Below, in pieces: positions 1-5,113 of a stretch of DNA of 13,756 nucleotides (positions are counted from its first letter, which is position 1; every line of letters starts with the position of its first letter). The stretch spans positions 1-13,756 of the forward strand of contig PLNO01000320.1 of the NCBI GenBank assembly GCA_003141795.1. Reading direction: 5' to 3'. A program made the translations under genes and the position numbers. The notes under the pieces were generated by a model. That model made no database searches and was not told the origin of the DNA. It saw nothing but the letters and a program-made list of their open reading frames with translations. This DNA comes from Spirochaetaceae bacterium. Its GTDB lineage: Bacteria > Spirochaetota > Spirochaetia > SZUA-6 > Fen-1364.

Positions 1-619
1 CGGCAATGTCTGGATCGGTGAGAGCCTCGGTCCAATCTCCGATGGCGCAGTCGCGGTGGCTCTCGACCCAGGCTCGCACAATCAGGGGGAAGAGCGCATC
101 GACAAGGGCCGATACAACGGTACTACCTCCTGGGCGGCCACCATCGAGTTCGTCACCGAGCACGGACACCATCGCCCGAAGGCTGTGGTGGCTTCCAAGC
201 GCGGTGGAAACGTGCAGGAAGTCTGGCAACGCGGTCAGCAAAGGATGCGGGTGGCCGTAATCCAGCTGATAGCCGCCGCTGATGAGCAGCGATCGAGTTC
301 CGTTTCCACCGAGGGTTTCCATTTTCTCCTGCGGCTTATCTTGGAGATCCGGGACCTCGGCGGGCGGCGTTTGCGGATCATCCGCTATGACGTGCGAGAC
401 GAAGCGGGGGAACAGAACGAGATCGCCGGGGCCGAGTGCGAGAGGTGGTCTGCCGTCGGGGAGTATCAGCCAGCAGGAGCCACGGAGGACGGTGTGGAAA
501 ACCGCCCCGAGGCTCTCCGGGGCACGGAAGGCCCAGGGGCTGCGAATGTCGAGCCGTAGCGAGTGCCCGGGCCCGGTCCGGATCATTTCAACGATATCGC
601 TGAGGACATCCATCTCCAT
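1..619 (-). CDS. AraC-family transcriptional regulator, RclR-like cupin sensor domain (partial)
   Basis: The reading frame is open on the minus strand from an ATG at 619 to the left edge, giving 206 residues with no stop. The product starts MEMDVLSDIVEMIRTGPG. It continues with a cupin-like beta-rich region (about residues 20-82, with RGSCWLILPDG and LGPGDLVLFPR) and an alpha-helical linker (about 125-206). This matches the N-terminal 'Cupin_6' sensor of AraC-type regulators such as E. coli RclR. The HTH pair that normally follows is outside the window, so DNA binding is inferred from the family. A second in-frame ATG lies at 613, and GGGG at about -10 fits either start. The gene is divergent from the plus-strand isochorismatase stub, flavoprotein and aldo/keto reductase, and AraC/Cupin_6 regulators often control adjacent oxidoreductase genes. 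The inducer cannot be read from the sequence. The family call is fairly secure. Confidence 0.8.
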   Translation of the reverse strand, partial: MEMDVLSDIVEMIRTGPGHSLRLDIRSPWAFRAPESLGAVFHTVLRGSCWLILPDGRPPLALGPGDLVLFPRFVSHVIADDPQTPPAEVPDLQDKPQEKMETLGGNGTRSLLISGGYQLDYGHPHPLLTALPDFLHVSTALGSHHSLRAMVSVLGDELDGGRPGGSTVVSALVDALFPLIVRAWVESHRDCAIGDWTEALTDPDIA

Positions 620-755
620 AGTATACCCCAAAGCGCTGTCTTGTGAGACGCTCGAACATGAAAACAAGATTAATAGATATGGACGATCTCAGTATCTGAT
701 CTTATCGTTTAGAAGAGATGTATAAGGACGAGTTCAGTCAGGTGGAAGGTATCTG
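620..755. promoter_or_regulatory. Divergent intergenic region between the AraC-type regulator and the redox operon
   Basis: This 136-bp spacer is clearly more AT-rich than the flanking genes and lies between two divergent starts, so both promoters and the regulator's operator should lie here. A TATAAG box at 721-726 could be a plus-strand -10 element, but I see no convincing -35 hexamer at the right distance. GATC-containing half-sites (about 685-702) are present without a clear dyad. The call rests on position and composition only. Confidence 0.4.
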
Positions 756-896
756 ATGTCCAAAAGGCTAGTGACTTCCTTTATGGGTGAGCAGAACTTG
801 CTCAGCCCCGACAACAACGTGCTGCTGCTCATCGACCGCAAACCGTCTCAGTTCGCAGCAGTCCAGAGCTTCTATTTTTTCCAGAGGAGGGTATGA
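756..896 (+). pseudogene. Isochorismatase-family hydrolase, N-terminal remnant
   Basis: A 46-codon frame starts at ATG 756, six bases after a GGAAGG ribosome-binding site (744-749). Residues 1-38 read like the N-terminus of YcaC-like isochorismatase-family hydrolases: TSFMGEQNLLSPDN followed by VLLLIDRKPSQFAAVQS. D27 sits where the family's catalytic aspartate lies. After AVQS the similarity stops. The frame ends with an unrelated FYFFQRRV tail and a TGA at 894-896 that touches the flavoprotein start. Full-length members are about 180-220 residues with a catalytic Lys and Cys, both missing here, so this cannot be an active enzyme. The simplest reading is an internal deletion that joined the 5' end of the hydrolase gene to the ribosome-binding site of the next gene. 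It may still be translated as a short peptide that couples to the downstream gene. The family call is from memory of the motif, not a search. Confidence 0.6.
883..890 (+). promoter_or_regulatory. Shine-Dalgarno site that decides the flavoprotein start
   Basis: AGAGGAGG lies just before two adjacent ATGs (893 and 896). The spacer is 2 nt to the first and 5 nt to the second, so ATG 896 is the better start. The stop of the upstream truncated frame (TGA 894-896) overlaps this start, which permits translational coupling. Confidence 0.65.
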
Positions 897-2524
897 TGTT
901 GACGGAATTTGAAGAACTGAATCGTATCGCGGCGCTGGCATCGGGTCCAGAGTCGGAAGCGGCTGCAGACATCCTGCCCGTCGCTCCCCCAAAGGCATGG
1001 AACCACGAGGCGGATATTGTGATAGTCGGAGGCGGTGGTGCAGGCTTGGCTGCCGCTTGCAGAGCAGCGGACATGCGCCGCTCGGTCATTGTCCTTGAGA
1101 AGACATCGCATACAGGCGGGAACGCCCAACATGCCGAAGGTGCGGCGGTATATGGGACCAAAGCCCAGGCGCGGGCGAATATCAAATTTGATCGAGACGC
1201 GCTCATAGCCCAAATATCGGCCACATACGCGGATACCATCAGTCGGCCACTGCTTACGACCCTTATCGATAGGGGACACGAGTTCTTTGATTGGGCCGAA
1301 GACCATGGCTTCCAATGGGGATCCTGGGAGGTGTTTGGGGTTCCGAGGCTCACATGCGCAGACAAGTATCCCTGGTGGGAAGATGACCCGAGGCCCGGGA
1401 ACTCTCGTCTATTGACCTTCAAACCTCTCACCGATTGGCTCCGCAAGTTCGCCGATGGCAAGGGCGTCCAGACCCTCGTCTCGACAAAGGTTTTGGCCTT
1501 AGTGGAAGAGAAGGGCAAGATCCTCGGGGTCAAGGCGCAAACGGTCGACGGCAAGGAACTGTTCGTGAAGGCGAAGCTGGGAGTCGTGCTGGCTTCCGGA
1601 GGTTTTACGAACAATCGGGCCATGCTTAAGAAGTATATCGATGGAGCAGCTTATGCCGTAGGTTCAACAGTCCCCCCGCGCGATACCGGCGAGGTCTTGA
1701 GGATGGCGCTTGGAGCCGGCGCAGACTCGGCGGGCCGTGGAACATGGATGGGCGGCCCTGGCGGCATACCCTATTATGACACGAAGTATACAGGCAAGGC
1801 GACTCCTGGGCCCTGGTCCCGGTATTATGTTTCGGGAGATGCCGGCTTGGCGAGGGCTTTCTGGCTGGAGTTGAACCAGGTGTGCGAAGAGTTCATGCCC
1901 TTCAACAACCTGGCCATGCAGCTGCCTGCCGCCGCGGTATACCTCGCACAGCCTGGACACTGCGGCTACGCGATCTTCGACGCCGACTTTCCCACGACCC
2001 TCTTCAAGTGGGGCCCATACCTGGGTCGGCGGCCTCTGCAGGAGTCGGACGCTGTCGATCCCGCTTTCGATTTCGGCATCGCCTCGCACAATTGGCTCGA
2101 CGACGTCAAGAAGGGGATCGAATGGGGAGGCATCAAGACCTCCGACACGATTGTCGGTTTGGCGAAGGAGCTCGGTCTCGATGCTGGCAAGCTAACCAAG
2201 GCGGTTGAAGCCTGGAATGCCAAGAGCTCGACCGGCCAGATGGACGAATGGGGTCGGCCTCCCGAGTTCCAGCCACCAGTCAAGAAAGCGCCGTACTACG
2301 GCATCAAGACGGGTGTTGCGGCCGTAGGAACTTTCTTTGGGGCGCGGGTGAACGAAAACTTCCAGGTGCTGGACGTGGACCAGAACCCCATACCAGGGCT
2401 CTACGCTGCGGGAGAGACCGCGGGTGGATCGGCCGGAGAACTCAGGCCTCAGTTCGGCGTTCTCTCCTGCCTCGGTTATGGGCTGGCTAGCGGTTTCATC
2501 GCTGGTGAAACGGCCCGGGCATAG
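896..2524 (+). CDS. FAD-dependent oxidoreductase, fumarate reductase/3-ketosteroid dehydrogenase flavoprotein type
   Basis: The product has 542 residues from ATG 896 (543 from ATG 893; positions below count from 893). The N-terminal Rossmann fold is clear: DIVIVGGGGAGLAAA at 41-55 has the GxGxxG dinucleotide signature, E69 ends the second strand (VIVLEK), and TGGN follows at 74-77. The C-terminal FAD motif PIPGLYAAGETAGG is at 499-512. This is the FAD_binding_2 family, which includes soluble fumarate reductases, urocanate reductase and 3-ketosteroid delta-1-dehydrogenase. These catalyse hydride transfer to or from a C=C bond next to a carbonyl or carboxylate. No signal peptide, haem motif or membrane segment is visible, so it is probably cytoplasmic. 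It lies 33 nt upstream of an aldo/keto reductase and probably shares its mRNA. Substrate and direction cannot be assigned, because I could not place the usual active-site arginine with certainty. Confidence 0.85.
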   Translation: MLTEFEELNRIAALASGPESEAAADILPVAPPKAWNHEADIVIVGGGGAGLAAACRAADMRRSVIVLEKTSHTGGNAQHAEGAAVYGTKAQARANIKFDRDALIAQISATYADTISRPLLTTLIDRGHEFFDWAEDHGFQWGSWEVFGVPRLTCADKYPWWEDDPRPGNSRLLTFKPLTDWLRKFADGKGVQTLVSTKVLALVEEKGKILGVKAQTVDGKELFVKAKLGVVLASGGFTNNRAMLKKYIDGAAYAVGSTVPPRDTGEVLRMALGAGADSAGRGTWMGGPGGIPYYDTKYTGKATPGPWSRYYVSGDAGLARAFWLELNQVCEEFMPFNNLAMQLPAAAVYLAQPGHCGYAIFDADFPTTLFKWGPYLGRRPLQESDAVDPAFDFGIASHNWLDDVKKGIEWGGIKTSDTIVGLAKELGLDAGKLTKAVEAWNAKSSTGQMDEWGRPPEFQPPVKKAPYYGIKTGVAAVGTFFGARVNENFQVLDVDQNPIPGLYAAGETAGGSAGELRPQFGVLSCLGYGLASGFIAGETARA

Positions 2525-2557
2525 CATCAAGCTCCACGTGGACGAAGGAGGCATCGA

Positions 2558-3592
2558 ATGCGGTATCGAAGATTCGGCCGGACTGGATTATTCGTGTCGG
2601 AGCTCTCGCTCGGGGCGATGACCTTCGGGGGCGGAAAGGGAACCTGGGGCGCCATCGGCAGGCTCGACCGTGATGAGGCCGAGAGGCTCATCGGGACGGC
2701 CCTGGACGCAGGAGTCAACCTCATCGACACTGCCGACGTCTATTCCGAGGGAGACTCGGAGACCCTCGTCGGCGCAGCCCTCGCCTCGCTGGGTCGGCCC
2801 CGGGACCAGATTCTCGTAGCGACGAAGGTCCGGGACCGGATCGGTCCCGGAGTCAATCAGCTGGGGCTCTCGCGGAGCCGAATCGTGTCGGGAGCCGAGG
2901 CGAGCCTGCGAAGGCTCAAGCTCGATCACATCGATCTCTATCAGATCCACGGCATGGACAGCGAGACCCCCATAGAGGAGACCCTCCGCGCTCTGGACGA
3001 CCTCGTCCGCTCGGGCAAGGTCCGCTACACCGGCTTCTGCAACCTCCCGGCATGGCTGGCGATGAAGGCCCTCGCGTTCTCCGAATCGAGGGGCTTGGCG
3101 CGCTTCGAGAGCGCCCAGGTCTATTACTCCATCGCCGGCCGCGACATCGAGCGCGAGATCGTCCCGCTCGCCAAAGACCAAGGTCTCGCAATCCTCCCCT
3201 GGAGCCCCCTGGCCGGGGGCCTTCTGTCCGGCAAATTCGACCTGGAGAGCCCCGGACCGGAAGGCGCGCGGCGTAGCAGCTTCGACTATCCGCCCGTAGA
3301 TAGGACGCGGGCGAAGGCCGTCCTGGCCGAGATGCGGAGTCTCTCCTCTGAGACGGGCCTGAGCGTGCCCCGCATAGCCCTCGGCTGGCTCCTGACGCGG
3401 CCTTTCGTGACGAGCGTAATCGTCGGCGCGAAAAGCCTCGAGCAGCTCGGCGACAACCTTGGCGCCACCGATGCAAGGCTGAACGCCGGACAAGTGGCCA
3501 GGCTCGACTCGGCGAGCGCCCTGCCTCCGGAGTATCCCGGATGGATACTCGAGTTTCAGGACGGCGGTCGCCGTCCCAAGGAGCTGGCTTAA
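2558..3592 (+). CDS. Aldo/keto reductase
   Basis: The 344-residue product starts MRYRRFGRTGLFVSELSLGA, the typical N-terminus of the (beta/alpha)8 aldo/keto reductase superfamily. AAGGAGG (2545-2551) lies 6 nt before the ATG. The catalytic tetrad is present: D57 and Y62 in DTADVYSEG, K90 in VATKVRD and H131 in QIHGMD. Later family motifs include GKVRYTGFCN (153-162), QVYYSIAGRDIE (187-198) and LPWSPLAGGLLSGKF (213-227). Members reduce aldehydes and ketones with NADPH, and this one resembles the YajO/Tas-like branch. Length is normal and the frame is intact. It follows the FAD enzyme by 33 nt, suggesting a two-enzyme redox operon opposite the AraC-type regulator. The physiological substrate is unknown. 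No terminator is obvious after the stop, and the downstream DNA is a graveyard of gene fragments. Confidence 0.9.
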   Translation: MRYRRFGRTGLFVSELSLGAMTFGGGKGTWGAIGRLDRDEAERLIGTALDAGVNLIDTADVYSEGDSETLVGAALASLGRPRDQILVATKVRDRIGPGVNQLGLSRSRIVSGAEASLRRLKLDHIDLYQIHGMDSETPIEETLRALDDLVRSGKVRYTGFCNLPAWLAMKALAFSESRGLARFESAQVYYSIAGRDIEREIVPLAKDQGLAILPWSPLAGGLLSGKFDLESPGPEGARRSSFDYPPVDRTRAKAVLAEMRSLSSETGLSVPRIALGWLLTRPFVTSVIVGAKSLEQLGDNLGATDARLNAGQVARLDSASALPPEYPGWILEFQDGGRRPKELA

Positions 3593-3622
3593 CCAAGGCC
3601 TACCGGATACGGTCCGCGCCCC

Positions 3623-3691
3623 TCACTGCCCCTCGTACCGCTGCAGCTCGTCGTAGACGAACTCGAGCTTCACCCCGGCGGCGCGGAACAT
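3623..3691 (-). pseudogene. C-terminal gene stub of unknown family
   Basis: Read on the minus strand, GC-rich DNA encodes 22 residues, MFRAAGVKLEFVYDELQRYEGQ, then TGA. Codon use matches the genes around it, not the AT-rich tract beside it. Immediately upstream the frame meets TAG and TAA, and the composition changes sharply at about 3692. This looks like the 3' end of a host gene cut by insertion or deletion. The pattern 'F..AG..LEFV...L..Y' vaguely recalls the C-terminus of WbqC-like proteins, but the piece is too short to assign. Confidence 0.4.
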
Positions 3692-3849
3692 GTCCTATTA
3701 CGTCTTTGATCCAACCCATCATTGGGAAATATTTTGAATACTTGGCATCATAAGCCCAAGGGTTCAGAAGAGCATTAACAGCTATGTTTTCCTGAAAGGA
3801 AATATCTTCAGGAGCTTCTCCTTTTCAAGGGATACTAGAATATAACAAG
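3692..3849. other. AT-rich non-coding tract next to the transposase fragment
   Basis: The sequence turns AT-rich at about 3692, just beyond the gene stub, and stays so up to the transposase stop. No coding frame with recognisable content is present. Small perfect dyads occur, TTTCCT/AGGAAA at 3788-3802 and AGGAG/CTCCT at 3810-3822. The tract is probably the non-coding end of the insertion element whose transposase remnant follows. A terminal inverted repeat could not be fixed because the other end of the element is missing. Confidence 0.45.
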
Positions 3850-4062
3850 TCAGGTCTTAGTCGGCTTTTGGGTTTGTTTTGAAGAACCGAAAAATTCATC
3901 AAGATCAATTGTCAACGGTGGTGCCTCGGGGAGCATGCATGTAATGATTTTTAGGTCAAGATGCTCCACGTCCTTGTATCCGTATCCCTGAGCTTGGATT
4001 TTGCGTATCCGACCATTCATTCTTTCGACGAAACCGAGCGGAACCCGATTCTCCTTCTTACA
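3850..4062 (-). pseudogene. DDE transposase C-terminal fragment, ISL3-like
   Basis: The minus-strand frame ends at TGA 3852-3850 and is open back to about 4068, where a TGA closes it. About 70 residues remain. The readable part is GFVERMNGRIRKIQ, then GYGYKDVEHLDLKIITCML, then a Lys/Thr-rich tail. The pattern [E/N]-x-N-x-[K/R]-I-[K/R]-x-I-[K/Q] followed by a GYG/GFRD block and an LKI helix is the usual C-terminus of ISL3-family transposases, where the last catalytic acidic residue sits close to this block. Most of the roughly 400-residue protein is missing, including the other catalytic acids, so it is inactive. The 5' break coincides with the 3' break of the reverse transcriptase fragment at 4058-4062. 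Base composition is lower in GC than the host genes. The transposase identity is fairly firm and the ISL3 family is tentative. Confidence 0.6.
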
Positions 4063-4276
4063 CCACGGTCATCTCGTCGATTCCCGCGGCTCCGCGATTC
4101 CCCACCACCTTTCGGTAGGCCTCCTGCATGTTCTTGCTCTCGACCACCTCCTCCATCAGACTCTGTTCTGTCGGTCGGGTCTCTTCCTTCTTTGCCGAGG
4201 CGCTTGAGGCACCAACACCCTGTCCTCGCGGATTCCGTCCGCTACTCTCGGGTATGGGATCGGGCTTCTCAGCCAT
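4058..4276 (-). pseudogene. Group II intron reverse transcriptase/maturase, N-terminal fragment
   Basis: A 72-codon frame starts at ATG 4276 after GGAGAGG (9-nt spacer). An in-frame ATG at 4300 is possible but has no such site. After a low-complexity, charged leader, the sequence SLMEEVVESKNMQEAYRKVV then GNRGAAGIDEMTV is the conserved start of group II intron-encoded proteins, before and into the RT-0/RT-1 region. The frame stops at TAA 4060-4058, right after MTVV, so the RT palm (YADD), maturase and any endonuclease domains are missing. Full proteins have about 420-600 residues. Location inside the intron RNA, after domain I sequence, is as expected for an ORF in domain IV. The break is shared with the transposase fragment. 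It cannot support splicing or mobility. Confidence 0.8.
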
Positions 4277-4710
4277 ACTACTCTGCCTCTCCTTCGCCAT
4301 CGAAACTCAGGCTCCCGTCCTCCAAGCTCATGTTCGGGCCTTCGGCGCTGATCGAATCGCCTACTATGCCCTCGGCTGACTTCTGCTCACCCATCCCCTC
4401 GCCTCGCGGCAAGAGTAGCTCACCGAGCAGATGGACAGATCTCCCCAGGTAATGCGCACCCACCTTCACGCTTATACCCGCTGCATCTACATCCGTGAGT
4501 TCCGTACAGGTATTGGACTTTGAGTTTAATGGCCCTCTCGTCCCTCATGGATGCCTCTATGCAGTTTCTGTTCGTCAGGCCAGCGCTTTGCCTGCGGCTT
4601 CCTTCGGATTCCGTCTCGCGACGGACACCCTTGCCGTTCGGCTAACTGTTCCCCCTGTCGGGCCAGTAGAGGACTTCCACCTCCGAGTGGGTGCGCCCTG
4701 CCGGGCGCAC
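4060..4710 (-). mobile_element. Group IIC intron, 5' portion (3' truncated)
   Basis: Read on the minus strand, the element starts at 4710 with GTGCGCCC, which pairs perfectly with GGGCGCAC (4698-4691) around a GGCA loop. It is followed by conserved domain I blocks such as AGTCCTCTACTGG, GAACAGTTAGC, GGCAAGGGTGTCCGT and GAATCCGAAGGAAGC. These closely recall the group IIC introns of Bacillales such as the O. iheyensis intron. The 5' GUGCG is the group II start consensus. The 5' exon end is the U-tract and CGTG of the rpmB terminator. Group IIC introns typically insert after intrinsic terminators in this orientation. The intron-encoded protein starts at 4276. I found no domain V motif or 3' splice site: the intron ends at a breakpoint near 4060 where transposase sequence begins. 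It is therefore a dead 5' fragment of about 650 nt. Confidence 0.82.
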
Positions 4711-4714
4711 CACG

Positions 4715-4748
4715 AAAAAAAGGGCTGCCCATTTTGGACAGCCCTTTT
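4715..4748 (-). terminator. Intrinsic terminator of rpmB
   Basis: In the minus-strand transcript, GGGCUGUCC (4744-4736) pairs with GGGCAGCCC (4730-4722) over 9 bp with one G-U pair and a 5-nt AAAAU loop. It is flanked by AAAA upstream and a run of seven U (4721-4715). It lies 22 nt after the rpmB stop. The group IIC intron begins four bases beyond the U-run. Confidence 0.92.
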
Positions 4749-4770
4749 CATTGGCAAACAACCGGTGAGG

Positions 4771-4962
4771 TCAGACGACCTTCACCACCTTGCCACTGCG
4801 GAGGCAGCGGGTGCACACCTTCAGGGTCGTTTTGGTCTTCCCGACCATGGTCTGGACCTTGAGAAGATTAGGCTTCCATACCCTGCGCGTTCTGTTCTTG
4901 GCGTGGCTCACCTTGTTTCCCGAGACCGTACCTTTTCCGCATATGTCACACTTGCGTGCCAT
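4771..4962 (-). CDS. rpmB: 50S ribosomal protein L28
   Basis: The 63-residue protein starts [20 protein letters not shown] and ends [27 protein letters not shown] (24-33) is the L28 signature region, which binds 23S rRNA in the large subunit. Two CxxC pairs, C5/C8 and C50/C53, make this the zinc-binding (C+) form of L28. Length and basic composition are normal. The frame is open upstream to 5160, but the family N-terminus and the MARKC start fix ATG 4962. The ribosome-binding region GGCAGGGAACC is modest. The gene stands alone, 151 nt from the caspase gene, with its own promoter-like element (5002-5030) and a strong terminator. It is therefore probably transcribed independently of the rhamnose operon. 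Confidence 0.96.
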   Translation of the reverse strand: MARKCDICGKGTVSGNKVSHAKNRTRRVWKPNLLKVQTMVGKTKTTLKVCTRCLRSGKVVKVV

Positions 4963-5001
4963 TGGTTCCCTGCCTTCTGTGTCGTGTATCTTTAGGGGAG
5001 A

Positions 5002-5030
5002 AAAATACCCCAAAAACCGTGTCGTGTAAA
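5002..5030 (-). promoter_or_regulatory. rpmB: Candidate sigma-70-type promoter of rpmB
   Basis: On the minus strand a -35-like TTTACA (5030-5025) and a -10-like TATTTT (5007-5002) are separated by exactly 17 nt, 39 nt before the rpmB start. The region is the only AT-rich stretch between the caspase gene and rpmB. The -35 element overlaps one copy of a direct repeat, tgtcgtgta (5020-5028), whose other copy is at 4980-4988. The match is good but was found by eye. Confidence 0.55.
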
Positions 5031-5113
5031 GGGGGAAAGGAGAGATTCCGGCGGGGCACCGGCTCGCTCCCATCCACGGGGCAACCGGCAAGGGAATCAT
5101 CGCAGGGAGGTCG

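Noticed and set aside
3961..4452. Plus-strand open frame of 163 codons, rich in Ser/Pro/Arg
   Set aside because: It is the complement of the reverse transcriptase and transposase fragments. The low-complexity composition is what GC-rich antisense frames give.
4495..4995. Long plus-strand open frame over the intron 5' end and rpmB
   Set aside because: It is antisense to clear group II intron RNA, a strong terminator and the rpmB coding sequence, and the translation has no recognisable family features.
5044..5098. GATTCC/GGAATC inverted repeat and near-duplicate CGGGGCA(A)CCGGC blocks after the caspase gene, as an operon terminator
   Set aside because: The arms are only 6 bp with a loop of over 40 nt, and no U-run follows on the minus strand. 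It is not a convincing intrinsic terminator.
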